Source of the DNA: Clostridia bacterium
GTDB taxonomy: Bacteria > Bacillota > Clostridia > Christensenellales > Aristaeellaceae
Direction: 5' to 3'
NCBI GenBank assembly: GCA_017464305.1
Contig: JAFUDS010000015.1
Coordinates: forward strand, 22,402 to 86,401
DNA length: 64,000 nucleotides
Positions 1 through 8,380 of this stretch are shown in pieces (within the stretch, counting starts at the first letter, position 1; every line of letters starts with the position of its first letter). The notes under the pieces were generated by a model that saw only the letters and a program-made list of their open reading frames with translations, did no database searches and was not told the origin of the DNA. Made by a program: the position numbers and the translations under genes.

Positions 1-693
1 CAGCGTGGTTAAGGTGGTCTGGACATTGGTTGCGAAGGTGGACACCTGCGTATCGGTGCCGGTGAATCCGGCGACCAGGAGGCCGAGGTCGGTTGTTGCC
101 TGGGTCTTGAAATCAGTGATGGTCTGCTTCATTTCCTCAAACGCAGTCGTGACACCTTCTTTCAAGGTGTCAATGGCCGTTTGGCTCTGCGTCTGCATGT
201 TCTCGAAAACAGCGGCGACCTCGGTATCGGCACCCTCGAAGGAGGACACCAATTCGTTCTTTGCATCCTCTCCGGCAGCCCCGGCCTTTTCCTTGGCATC
301 GGAAGCGGCTTTCTCGTCCTCGCCGCCCCAGCCGAACAGCTTTCCGAGCCAGCCGGTCACGCTATCCCATACAGATTTTGCGCCCTCCCAAATGGTGCTG
401 AATACGCCTTTGAGCTTTTCGGTGACGGATGCGGTCTTTCCATCCGCGCCTTGGCTGAATCCCTCCATGACATTCTCGCCGGCTTCTTTTGCCAGCGTGG
501 AGGGGGAATGAATCCCGAAGAAGCTCAGAACGCCATCCCACACGGAGGAGAAAAAGCCCTTGACGGTTTCCATCACCGAATCCACTTTTTCGGACAGGCC
601 ATCGGTCAGGCCGCTCCAAATATTGGATGCAATATCCTTAAAGAAATTGATGATGGTTTCCAGGTTGAAGGCTTCTTTGATCTTGCCCCACAC
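1..693. repeat. Terminal overlap, copy 1 (identical to 63308-64000)
   Basis: The first 693 bases repeat the last 693 exactly, at an offset of 63,307. This is what a circular or circularly permuted genome gives when it is written past its own start. Translation of the tape measure gene stays in frame across the junction, which supports a true 63,307-bp circle. A real direct terminal repeat would look the same from one sequence alone. Confidence 0.95.
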
Positions 694-3600
694 ATTGGTT
701 TCAAACCAAGTCTTGACGCTCTCAAAGCCGGTTTTCAGGCCATTCCATATATTCGTCGCCACATTGGAGAAGGTTTCCAGGGCCGAATCAAACACACCCA
801 CAATCGGGTCCCATACATTCGTCGTGAACCACGTTGCCACATCGGAAAAAGCGGAAGTGATCCCCGTCCAAATGTCATTGCCTATGTTGGTGAAGGTAGA
901 CAGGGCCGTGTCAAACGCCCCGGTGATATTTCCCCATACCTCGGAGAAGAATCCCGTCACATTCGACCAGGCGGTTTCGACAGCTCCCCACGCATCCGTG
1001 AACCATTGGCCCACATCCGTGACCAGCGAACTGAAAGCGGACGTTATATCCGCCCACACACCCTCAAAGAAGGTTTTTACTCCGGCCCACGCAGTTTCAA
1101 CCGCGCTCCATGCGTCCGTGAACCAGCTCGTCACATCGGAGATCACGGTGGAGAACGCGGTCACTATGCTATTATAGGCATCGGTGAAGAATTGACTTAC
1201 CCCAGCCCAGGCGGTCTCTACCGCACCCCAAGCCTCGGTAAACCAACTTGTCACATCCGTAACCAAGGTATTGAAGGCGGAAACAATACTATTCCAGGCC
1301 TCAGTAAAGAAAGAGCCCACGTTGGCCCATGCGGTTTCCACAGCTCCCCATGCTTCGGTAAACCAACTTGTAATATCGGCTACCAAGGAGCTGAACGCGC
1401 TAACAATATCGTTCCACCTGTCAACAAAGAACTGCTTGAAATTCGACCAGGCGGTTTCTATTGCAGCCCAGGCATCCGTAAACCACGCCCCAACATCGGT
1501 TACAAGGGTGTTGAAAGCATCCACGACGGATTGCCAGGCATCAGAGAAGAATTGCGACACGCCCGCCCAAGCCGTTTCCACGGCGGACCAGGCATCAGTA
1601 AACCATTGCCGAATATCTGCAACCGCTGTACTGAAAGCCTGTACGATGTCATTCCACCTATCGGTAAAGAATTGCTTTACGCTGGCCCAAGCCGTCTCCA
1701 CCGCCGCCCAGGCGTCGGTGAACCACTGTCCTATATCGGCGACGGCTGTGCTGAAAGCATCGGTAATATCCTTCCATTTGTCGGAGAAAAACTGCTTTAC
1801 TCCGGCCCATGCGGTCTTTACTGCCTCCCATGCGTCAGTAAACCATTGACCAACATCTGAAACAACGGTGGAAAAGGCCTCGCATATTCCTTTCCAGATT
1901 CCTTCAAAGAACGCGACAACAGAGGACCAGGCCGTAACAATGGCCTGTTTCGCAATAGCGAACTTTGCGGCAAACCACAGGCCAACAGCAGCGAAGGCAT
2001 TTTTGATACCCGTCCATATTTCCGTGAAGAATCCCACCACGGAGGCCCAGGCATCCTCGATCCCCTGTTTGGCAGCCTCGAATTTCTCAGAAAACCACTC
2101 TTTGACGCCGTTCCATTTTTCCTTGATAGATTCCCATACGCCGATCACCCATTCCTTGATCGCCGTCCATACCTCCTCTGCCTTTGCCTTGACTTTATCC
2201 CAATTCTTGACCAGCCATCCAAGGGCGGTGATCAAGGCGATTACGGCGGTAATGATCGCCACGACAGGGTTGGCACTGAGAAGCCACAGGACAGCGCTCA
2301 CGGCAAGCACGGCAGCGGTAAAATCATTATTCAGAAGATCGATCAGCCACTTGGCAGCATCCCATACGGCCTCAAGGCCGGCGGAAAAGTATTCGATGAA
2401 TTTTTCCACATAGGGTCGGACGGCCTCCACCCATTCCAGGAGCTTTCCCCAGAATCCGGCAAACAGCGAATCGCCACCCTCCATATAGGTGACAAAATCA
2501 TCGATCAGGAGTAGGATCGCCCCGACGATCAAGGTGATCAGGAAGGCCTTGGAATGAATGGCAGCAATAACGGCCAGGGCGACAGCGCCCACAATCTTGA
2601 TGGCCGGCGGCAGCTTATCGATCCACCCAAGGATCGTGCTGATCGCCTTAATAACAGAGCCAAGAATCTGAACGGCCCAGGATACACCCTTGGCAAGAGC
2701 ACTCGCTATCTTGTCCACGTTGGCGATCAGCTTATCTTTCAGATCCCCGATCATGGAGCGGATTTCAGCCAACGGCCCCTCGGCAACCGTCTGTATTCTA
2801 TAAACAAGCCACTGCATCACATACGTACCCGTAAATTTGAGCTGCAGCAGCGCATCTTTCATATCCTGAATTGCATGGACGCCCTGGGCGGCCTGCGGGA
2901 GCGCCATCTGCGCTCCGATGGCCTGCAAGCTATTGAAGGTCGCCGTCAAGGTCTTGCTGTTCTTGATCTCCTCGGCGGTCTTTCCCATCAGGGCCAGGGC
3001 CGTATTATAGGCGCGGGTTTCTTCGATGGACTTTTTGAGGGTCTTTGCGCTCTCAGCCAGCCCCTCATTCATATTGAGCACATCCGAAATGGCAGACTTG
3101 ATACTCCCGCCGATCACAAAGGCAGCGGCAGCACCGACGAACCGCTTAATCAGGCTCACGCCCTTTTTCAGCTCGTTATTCATCTGCTTTAGGTTGACGG
3201 AGCCGGTCTTGGCGTTCTGCATCTTCGCGGCTTGATTGGCCTGCTTGAATCCCTCGGCGGCACTCTTGGCATGCTTCGCCGCGTTCTGCGCGCTCTTTCC
3301 CAAATCCTCGGTTTTCTTTGCGGCTTGGCCTACGGCGTCGCCCAGCTCGGCGGCGGCGTCGGCGGCTTCCCGCTCACCCTCTCCCAGCTCTACGGCAGCA
3401 TCCGCCCCCTGCTGCATGGCATCGGCCTGATCCGCGACGGCATCACCGACGCCAGCCTGGGCATCGGCCATATTCCGCGCAGCCTCGGCGGCTTGCTCCT
3501 CTCCATCGGAAAGAGAGGCCGCTGCATCCGCAGCGGCCTCCATGCTCTCAGCGCCCTCGGCAATCTCATCCGATCCCTTGGCAGCATCGGAGATAAAAGA

Positions 3601-3753
3601 CTTTAGCTTTTCCGCCGCCTGGATCAGAATTTCGCCCAGGGTTCGGACAGCTTGATCAAGGGAATTGACGGCCTGATCCGCTTTTTGCGCTCCGGCCTCA
3701 TCGACCTCATAGCCAATACTGATTAGAAAATCCCTCAAGGTTTCAGCCGCCAT
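1..3753 (-). CDS. Tail tape measure protein, N-terminal part (continues at 63307-62441)
   Basis: This is the length ruler and scaffold of the tail tube, ejected at infection. The ATG at 3753 overlaps the stop of the tail chaperone frame (TAATG) and follows a GGGGGTGAG ribosome site. Joined across the genome junction, the gene is 4,620 nt (1,539 aa); residues 1-1251 lie here. The N-terminal 250 residues are Ala/Glu-rich coiled coil. Hydrophobic stretches follow at about 430-480 and 530-570. Residues about 630-950 are eight degenerate 40-aa repeats with a WFTDAWxAVETAWAxV core. Its size, the place after the frameshifted chaperones, and the coiled-coil plus hydrophobic make-up identify it. Confidence 0.93.
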   Translation of the reverse strand, partial: MAAETLRDFLISIGYEVDEAGAQKADQAVNSLDQAVRTLGEILIQAAEKLKSFISDAAKGSDEIAEGAESMEAAADAAASLSDGEEQAAEAARNMADAQAGVGDAVADQADAMQQGADAAVELGEGEREAADAAAELGDAVGQAAKKTEDLGKSAQNAAKHAKSAAEGFKQANQAAKMQNAKTGSVNLKQMNNELKKGVSLIKRFVGAAAAFVIGGSIKSAISDVLNMNEGLAESAKTLKKSIEETRAYNTALALMGKTAEEIKNSKTLTATFNSLQAIGAQMALPQAAQGVHAIQDMKDALLQLKFTGTYVMQWLVYRIQTVAEGPLAEIRSMIGDLKDKLIANVDKIASALAKGVSWAVQILGSVIKAISTILGWIDKLPPAIKIVGAVALAVIAAIHSKAFLITLIVGAILLLIDDFVTYMEGGDSLFAGFWGKLLEWVEAVRPYVEKFIEYFSAGLEAVWDAAKWLIDLLNNDFTAAVLAVSAVLWLLSANPVVAIITAVIALITALGWLVKNWDKVKAKAEEVWTAIKEWVIGVWESIKEKWNGVKEWFSEKFEAAKQGIEDAWASVVGFFTEIWTGIKNAFAAVGLWFAAKFAIAKQAIVTAWSSVVAFFEGIWKGICEAFSTVVSDVGQWFTDAWEAVKTAWAGVKQFFSDKWKDITDAFSTAVADIGQWFTDAWAAVETAWASVKQFFTDRWNDIVQAFSTAVADIRQWFTDAWSAVETAWAGVSQFFSDAWQSVVDAFNTLVTDVGAWFTDAWAAIETAWSNFKQFFVDRWNDIVSAFSSLVADITSWFTEAWGAVETAWANVGSFFTEAWNSIVSAFNTLVTDVTSWFTEAWGAVETAWAGVSQFFTDAYNSIVTAFSTVISDVTSWFTDAWSAVETAWAGVKTFFEGVWADITSAFSSLVTDVGQWFTDAWGAVETAWSNVTGFFSEVWGNITGAFDTALSTFTNIGNDIWTGITSAFSDVATWFTTNVWDPIVGVFDSALETFSNVATNIWNGLKTGFESVKTWFETNVWGKIKEAFNLETIINFFKDIASNIWSGLTDGLSEKVDSVMETVKGFFSSVWDGVLSFFGIHSPSTLAKEAGENVMEGFSQGADGKTASVTEKLKGVFSTIWEGAKSVWDSVTGWLGKLFGWGGEDEKAASDAKEKAGAAGEDAKNELVSSFEGADTEVAAVFENMQTQSQTAIDTLKEGVTTAFEEMKQTITDFKTQATTDLGLLVAGFTGTDTQVSTFATNVQTTLTTL
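905..1864 (-). repeat. Eight tandem 120-nt repeats inside the tape measure gene
   Basis: The sequence has a 120-nt period here: the codons for WFTDAW or WFTEAW recur eight times at 40-residue intervals (for example near 1849, 1729 and 1609 on the + strand). The copies have diverged at the nucleotide level but keep the Trp/Phe pattern. Such units set tail length in steps. The end points are approximate. Confidence 0.85.
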
Positions 3754-4004
3754 TATCTCACCCCCTTCTGCGACAGGCGCATCATTTCGTACCACTCCTC
3801 GGCCCGGTGATCATTCTCAGCACGGACGGCAAGCATTTCATGGGCATCCAGCAGATCGTCCAGGGTATACGTTCCATCCCAGCACTCATGCTGACGCCAC
3901 ATGCCCGCCACAACGGGCGCGAACAGGTACGCATCATAATTTACTGGTTCTGCTGCGATCCAGCCTCTTTCTTGGCGAACCTCGAAGCCAAGTTTTTCCC
4001 GTCG
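3753..4004 (-). CDS. Tail assembly chaperone, T-frame extension made by -1 frameshift
   Basis: This is the downstream half of the lambda G/GT-type chaperone pair that coats the tape measure protein during tail assembly. The frame is open before the slip site and has no convincing start of its own: an ATG at 4043 lies inside the G frame without a ribosome site. It is best read as a G-T fusion, 135 residues from the G frame plus 83 from this one (218 aa). Its stop overlaps the tape measure ATG. The family sequence itself is not recognised; position and architecture support the call. Confidence 0.8.
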   Translation of the reverse strand, partial: RREKLGFEVRQERGWIAAEPVNYDAYLFAPVVAGMWRQHECWDGTYTLDDLLDAHEMLAVRAENDHRAEEWYEMMRLSQKGVR

Positions 4005-4408
4005 AAAAAAGCGGAAGCGCCCCACTTGATGGCCTCGAAGCACAGCCGCAGGGCAAGGACGGGATCATACTCCACGCCCTCTACGCCATAATGACCCGTT
4101 TCGTCAATTACAGCCGCCCTACCGGCGGGAAGAATCTCATAACAGACACGGAGGCACTTATCCACCAGGCTGTCAATGTCGTCGTCGCTCAGGTTCTCGG
4201 TGATCATGCCGACCACATCATAGAGCTGTTCATCCGACATTTCTTTCTCCTGGCCGTTCTCATCCGTGCCGACATTCAGCATGGGAATGAGCGGGGCGAG
4301 CTTGGCGATCACGAAGCGCGCCAGCTTCAAGCCGGCCTTGGCATCGAATTTCTTGATGGCAAAAGTGCGCTCTCCGATGGTTACGGTAGTAAAAATCTCA
4401 GCGGGCAT
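3941..4408 (-). CDS. Tail assembly chaperone (G-type)
   Basis: A 155-aa protein directly upstream of the tape measure gene, where long-tailed phages encode the G chaperone. It begins at an ATG at 4408 behind an AGGAGG site and has acidic, helical composition. Ribosomes that do not slip end at 3941; those that shift back by one at 4010-4004 continue into the T frame. An intrinsic terminator lies just upstream at 4444-4466, so chaperone and tape measure transcription may be reduced relative to sheath and tube. Confidence 0.82.
   Translation of the reverse strand: MPAEIFTTVTIGERTFAIKKFDAKAGLKLARFVIAKLAPLIPMLNVGTDENGQEKEMSDEQLYDVVGMITENLSDDDIDSLVDKCLRVCYEILPAGRAAVIDETGHYGVEGVEYDPVLALRLCFEAIKWGASAFFDGKNLASRFAKKEAGSQQNQ
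4004..4010 (-). other. Programmed -1 ribosomal frameshift heptamer (T TTT TTC)
   Basis: In the G frame the codons read GCT TTT TTC, giving the canonical slippery pattern X XXY YYZ with X and Y both T. A slip of -1 moves ribosomes into the T frame, which stays open to 3753. The place, 20 codons before the G stop and just before the tape measure gene, is that seen across long-tailed phages. Confidence 0.82.
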
Positions 4409-4443
4409 ATTGCATAGCCTCCTCTTGCTCTTTTTAAGACGTT

Positions 4444-4466
4444 AAAAAGCCCCTTACCGGGGCTTT
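4444..4466 (-). terminator. Intrinsic terminator between tube and chaperone genes
   Basis: An 8-bp stem (AAAGCCCC / GGGGCTTT) with a 5-nt loop, followed on the minus strand by a T run. It would lower transcription from the abundant tube gene into the chaperone and tape measure genes. Confidence 0.85.
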
Positions 4467-4494
4467 ACAGGTTGGGGTTATTAACCGGCAAGGG

Positions 4495-4923
4495 TTAGCC
4501 GGTGATCTCGCAAACCATGAAATTCCAGCCCACCTGCTGGCCGGTCTGCTGATAACCGGCATCGGCTTTCTTCTGGAAGGAAATGCCGGTCATGTTGATG
4601 GTGTCGCCCAGGGCCGGGTCTTTCAGAACGCCGGTCATACCGACCCACTGATCCGTGGGGGCGTTTTCCAGATAGGCATAGGCCTTTTTGAGCCAGGCAT
4701 GGCCCGCGCTGGTCTGCTGGATCGCCAGGGCCATGGTGCCATTCTTGGCAATGATCTTGGAGGGCATGACAGAGCCATCCGCAGCCAGATCATGGGCGGT
4801 CACATCGTTGGCCCTGGCAATGGTCACGGAGCCGACGCCCTCACCAGTGAAGGTGAAGGTGCCAATGGCGGGATGGGACAGCACCAGGGATACATCCGCA
4901 AAGGAATAGGTAGGGTTGATCAT
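4495..4923 (-). CDS. Tail tube protein (DUF3277-like)
   Basis: A 142-aa, Gly/Thr-rich beta protein of the size of myovirus tail tube subunits. It lies directly downstream of the sheath gene and upstream of the chaperones, the conserved sheath-tube-chaperone-tape measure order. It forms the inner tube through which DNA passes. The start at 4923 has a GGAGGTAAAAC ribosome site. Confidence 0.85.
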   Translation of the reverse strand: MINPTYSFADVSLVLSHPAIGTFTFTGEGVGSVTIARANDVTAHDLAADGSVMPSKIIAKNGTMALAIQQTSAGHAWLKKAYAYLENAPTDQWVGMTGVLKDPALGDTINMTGISFQKKADAGYQQTGQQVGWNFMVCEITG

Positions 4924-4938
4924 CTTGTTTTACCTCCC

Positions 4939-6048
4939 TTACTGCACGATGACCTTGATGGCGACGCTATGAATAGCGCCGGCCAGGTTCGCGCACACAT
5001 AGATGGGCGGGCAGATGCGGAGGAGCTTCTGAGATTCGGCCTGATCAGCCACAGCCTCGGCCTGGCACAGATAGCCGGTTTCCAGCATGTCGCCACGGGA
5101 CAGGTTCAGCACATCATCCTTCTGCCAGATGCCAGGAGCCAGGAAGCCCCGGCGGACGGCGTTCTGACAGGCGCCGTTACAGGCCAGGACGAACTGCAGA
5201 GCACCGGCATCGGTATACGGCACCTTGCGGCTGTTCTTCAGCACGTCCATACAGGCCAGCTGCATATCATTCGCCAGCTGATCCAGCCCGATCAGCTCAT
5301 CGAAGAAGCCGCCGTTGGCGCACACGCCATCCTCCACCTGGTTATAGGTGGCAGAACGGCACACATACACGTTGCCATTCTTGGCCTTGACATTCTCGAC
5401 CTCGCTCTCGCCCAGATCATCGGGGGTGACGCCGGGGAGGGTCTTGAACTTCAAGGTGTAATGGCTGTTGGGGGTGCCATCATTGCCGCCCATGGCATAG
5501 CCCATCAGGGCGGCGCCGGCGTAGGTGGTGCCGGACCACAGGCCGAGGGAGCGCTTATAGCCCAGGCCCTTCATCACGCCGATCCTGCCGGTGTTGGCGC
5601 TGGTCTTGTCCGCCTCATCAGAGGAATCGTAGAACAGCGCGGCGGTCTTGGTTTCCAGATAGGTAGCCACGGCCTGCAGATCGGCAGCGGTCACAGTGCC
5701 GGCCAGATAGCAGCCGTACCATTCGGCGCTCTTGGCCATGCAGTCGGTGACGGCCTGCACCCAGGTTTCACCGTTGCTCTCGGCGGGATTGCGATAGCCG
5801 ATCACGACCTTCTGAGGCCGGGCATCGGCAGCGAAGTACAGGGCCGCCGCCTTGTACTCAGGATCAGTTTCAGTGAAGCCATCTTCCACCATGGCATCCA
5901 GGCTGCTATAAGACTTGCAGCGGGTGGTGGCGTTCAGATGGTTGGAAGAGCCGACGATCAGGCCCACATTGAAGCCCTTACGGGCGGTGGCGACGCCAGC
6001 CGTGGAAACGACAACATTCACAATGCTGTCAATATTCAACTTGGACAT
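4939..6048 (-). CDS. Contractile tail sheath protein (DUF3383 type)
   Basis: A 369-aa protein forming the contractile sheath. The start is taken at the ATG at 6048 (MSKLNIDSIVNV), which has AGGAGGTGC upstream; the open frame runs further up to 6171 without a ribosome site. The sequence fits the DUF3383 sheath family: short N-terminal arm, alternating alpha/beta body, and C-terminal VKVIVQ strand. It shows that the phage is a myovirus. Confidence 0.9.
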   Translation of the reverse strand: MSKLNIDSIVNVVVSTAGVATARKGFNVGLIVGSSNHLNATTRCKSYSSLDAMVEDGFTETDPEYKAAALYFAADARPQKVVIGYRNPAESNGETWVQAVTDCMAKSAEWYGCYLAGTVTAADLQAVATYLETKTAALFYDSSDEADKTSANTGRIGVMKGLGYKRSLGLWSGTTYAGAALMGYAMGGNDGTPNSHYTLKFKTLPGVTPDDLGESEVENVKAKNGNVYVCRSATYNQVEDGVCANGGFFDELIGLDQLANDMQLACMDVLKNSRKVPYTDAGALQFVLACNGACQNAVRRGFLAPGIWQKDDVLNLSRGDMLETGYLCQAEAVADQAESQKLLRICPPIYVCANLAGAIHSVAIKVIVQ

Positions 6049-6068
6049 GGAATCTTTGCACCTCCTAA

Positions 6069-6614
6069 TTACATTGTGATCACATTCGGCGCAACCTCGA
6101 TTGTGCCGATTTCGTAGTCCTTGGTAACGTTTTCGTAGCAGTACACCGTCAAATCGTAGCGCTCCCACCACTCGCCCGTTTCATCCTGCTCGCTCATCTG
6201 CTGCGGCTCCCGGATATGGGGCATGACGCCGATCCTATGCTTTTGCAGGAATTGGCGGATGTTCGCGCGGAGAATCCCTATCCTGATCGTTTCCGCATCA
6301 TCATAGGAATCCGGGCCATAACAGACGAAATGAATCTGATGGGCTTTGGTGAAGTCCACCCGTTCCCTATGAAGCTGCGTTTCCTGCTCGAAGTAATAGG
6401 AGCTATCGGCATATCTGCCGATCTCATCATCCCAGGGCGTGATCCTCAGGAATACCACGTTTTCGTCACGCTTCCAATTCGTCGATCCCGTTTCAGTCGT
6501 CGGCCAGCTTTTCCGCACTCGCTGCTGAACAAACTCATCCTCGCTTGCGGGATCAAGGGCAAGGCACATGACGGTGGCCGTCCAGATCACATTTTCCAGC
6601 TCTTTCTTTGTCAT
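6069..6614 (-). CDS. Neck or tail terminator protein (gp12-like)
   Basis: A 181-aa protein between the head-tail joining genes and the sheath. The order and length match the neck/tail terminator that caps the tube at the end of assembly. The core (IRITPWDDE, then VDFTKAHQIHFVCYGPDSYD) resembles LIC_12616/gp12-like neck terminators. This is family-level recognition without alignment. Confidence 0.65.
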   Translation of the reverse strand: MTKKELENVIWTATVMCLALDPASEDEFVQQRVRKSWPTTETGSTNWKRDENVVFLRITPWDDEIGRYADSSYYFEQETQLHRERVDFTKAHQIHFVCYGPDSYDDAETIRIGILRANIRQFLQKHRIGVMPHIREPQQMSEQDETGEWWERYDLTVYCYENVTKDYEIGTIEVAPNVITM

Positions 6615-6618
6615 GCGC

Positions 6619-6981
6619 TTACCTCTTTTGACAGTAGGCTACACAGTAGCCATAATCCCGCCACCGATCACTCCGCATCACCTTGTACTGCTCATCGTGC
6701 CATGTCACATCATCCGAAAAGTCCTCCCCTTCGGACATGTAAAGCATGGTCGTGGTGTATATGGTGATCATTGCGCGGCGGCGCTCACCTTCGGGGAATT
6801 GGGCCAACTCCTCGGCGGAGGTAGGCTGAATGATGCCGATGGGATTCAGGGTTTCCGTGCTGGTGACAGTCATGGAGCCCTTCACCCATTTGCCCTTTCT
6901 GCGCGTGACCTTGAAGGGCTGGGCGCCCAGATCAGGATCAACACAGAGAAAAGCAACATCCGGGTTCGGCGCAGTGTTCAT
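6619..6981 (-). CDS. Putative head-tail joining protein
   Basis: A 120-aa protein not recognised by sequence. It lies 4 nt from the neck terminator gene and 3 nt from the virion morphogenesis gene, so it is part of the connector block. Its size and beta-rich pattern suit a head-tail adaptor or stopper. Confidence 0.6.
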   Translation of the reverse strand: MNTAPNPDVAFLCVDPDLGAQPFKVTRRKGKWVKGSMTVTSTETLNPIGIIQPTSAEELAQFPEGERRRAMITIYTTTMLYMSEGEDFSDDVTWHDEQYKVMRSDRWRDYGYCVAYCQKR

Positions 6982-6984
6982 TCA

Positions 6985-7542
6985 TCATTCCCCCTCTACA
7001 ACATGGGTTATGGAGCTTCTCAGGCTGCCGGTGTCAATCAGCGGCCTGGACGATCCTTTTCCCTCCACCTTGAAGGGCTTGCCGGATTTGCGGTTGCGCA
7101 TCCATCCGCCCTCAACGGTGATCGGGGCATTGGGAGCCAGCTTGTCGCTGCCAATATAGGTCTGCGCTGCGTTCTCTCCCCGCGTCCCGGCCTTGTGCAT
7201 TTCAGAAATAGCGCCGCCCGTGTCACCTTTGATGGCACACAGGGCGGCCTGTTTCATGTTCTCGACGATCTTGCTTTGGGTATCGGGTTCGCTGATCGCC
7301 GGTTCAAGGAATGGACGGGGCGGGATGCGGTTGAGCGGCGATCCGTAGGTGTGAATAAAGGCGAGCTGGACCTGGGTGACCGATCCATTGTCCGCGCTGC
7401 TTCTCGCGGCTCCGGCGGATTCCGGGATGCCTACAAGCACCCGATGGTTTTTCAGGAAATCCAGGCCCTTTTTCAGAGCGTCGGCATCCCCTGAGACCTT
7501 CACCGTTACGCCAGTTTTTACCCTTCCACTCATGCTCATCAC
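6985..7542 (-). CDS. Virion morphogenesis / HK97 gp10-like neck protein
   Basis: A 185-aa protein with features typical of phage virion morphogenesis proteins: an N-terminal VLVGIP segment, a central FIHTYGSPLNRIPPRPFLEP motif, and a C-terminal PLIDTGSLRSSI motif. It helps complete the neck between head and tail. It overlaps neither neighbour and sits in a compact operon. Confidence 0.8.
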   Translation of the reverse strand: MMSMSGRVKTGVTVKVSGDADALKKGLDFLKNHRVLVGIPESAGAARSSADNGSVTQVQLAFIHTYGSPLNRIPPRPFLEPAISEPDTQSKIVENMKQAALCAIKGDTGGAISEMHKAGTRGENAAQTYIGSDKLAPNAPITVEGGWMRNRKSGKPFKVEGKGSSRPLIDTGSLRSSITHVVEGE

Positions 7543-7548
7543 CTCATA

Positions 7549-8022
7549 TCACCGAATAACAACCATCCCGGCCCCGACCATTCGGGCCATGGTAGCAAGC
7601 TGCTGACCAAAGACCGTATCCCGCAGACTTCCGTATCCCGTGAGATCGCTCGATCCCTCGGCACTCCCATAGCCCACACTGACGCTCCCGACGCTTTTGC
7701 TCGTTGCCGCGCCTTTACTCTCTCCACGACCAGCAATGACGGAGGGCGCGGTGACGCCCTCCGGCACTGCGGTTTTGAGATACAAGGTGCAGTAATGGGC
7801 GACCAGCAGACAGACAGCCATCTTTCTGCTGGATCGCCACCGCGCTTCCTGGATCGAAGCATTGGCCCGATCCAGCGTCATATCAAGGAAGGCCTTGGGG
7901 ATCGCATCCGTGGAAAACTGCGGATAGATTTCAAGAAATTCAGAGGCGGTAATCTGGACGACGGAATCACCGTCAACACGGATGTTGGCCGCCTCCTCGA
8001 CAACGCCGCTGAATCCTCTCAT
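7549..8022 (-). CDS. Head-tail connector (DUF4054-like adaptor)
   Basis: A 157-aa protein with the adaptor pattern: FLEIYPQFS near the N terminus, a helical middle that includes LLVAHYCTLYL, a Gly/Ser-rich loop, then YGSLRDTVFGQQLATMARM. This matches the DUF4054 or gp6-type adaptor that docks on the portal. Its neighbours are the capsid and neck genes. Confidence 0.75.
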   Translation of the reverse strand: MRGFSGVVEEAANIRVDGDSVVQITASEFLEIYPQFSTDAIPKAFLDMTLDRANASIQEARWRSSRKMAVCLLVAHYCTLYLKTAVPEGVTAPSVIAGRGESKGAATSKSVGSVSVGYGSAEGSSDLTGYGSLRDTVFGQQLATMARMVGAGMVVIR

Positions 8023-8025
8023 GGC

Positions 8026-8331
8026 TTAACCCTCGGCTTTCTTGGCAGCGGCTTCGGCTTCTTCCTTGGCCTTGCGGGCTGCTTCTTCCTTGGCAGCCTT
8101 TTCAGCGGCTTTCTTGGCAGCGGCTTCGGCTTTCTTCTGAGCCTCATCCACTTCCTTGGCCTCCTGCCAGATCATCAGCTCACCGGCAGCGACGGCCATA
8201 CGAAAAGTAATATCCCCGGTGAACTCATCGGGGATATTTTCGGAAGCCAGGGGCTTGACCTTCATTTTCTTGCTGCCGTCCTCGTTTTCCAGCTGGAAGG
8301 TACGGGCGACCTTGTTGAACACTTTGACCAT
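8026..8331 (-). CDS. Small structural-region protein with Ala/Lys/Glu coiled-coil tail
   Basis: A 101-aa protein. Residues 1-60 are unrecognised; residues 60-101 are almost only A, K and E, predicting a long charged helix. It lies between the major capsid and adaptor genes, where many phages encode a short head protein. No function assigned. Confidence 0.7.
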   Translation of the reverse strand: MVKVFNKVARTFQLENEDGSKKMKVKPLASENIPDEFTGDITFRMAVAAGELMIWQEAKEVDEAQKKAEAAAKKAAEKAAKEEAARKAKEEAEAAAKKAEG

Positions 8332-8380
8332 ATTTTACCTTCTCTTTCTCGCCCTGACCGGGCGCTCCATATCTCAGGTA

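Noticed and set aside
181-1860. Long plus-strand open frame (559 codons)
   Set aside because: It is the antisense shadow of the repeated tape measure gene; no ribosome site, His/Gly/Pro-rich, and it repeats with the same 120-nt period.
905-1864. Possible CRISPR array from regular 120-nt spacing
   Set aside because: Repeats are coding, degenerate, contiguous and without unique spacers.
4004-4043. Independent start for the T-frame chaperone at 4043
   Set aside because: The ATG has no ribosome site and lies within the G coding frame, while a canonical slip site explains expression.
4699-6117. Plus-strand frame of 472 codons opposite the tube and sheath genes
   Set aside because: Antisense of two clear structural genes with good ribosome sites; composition rich in His, Gly and Ile as in other shadows.
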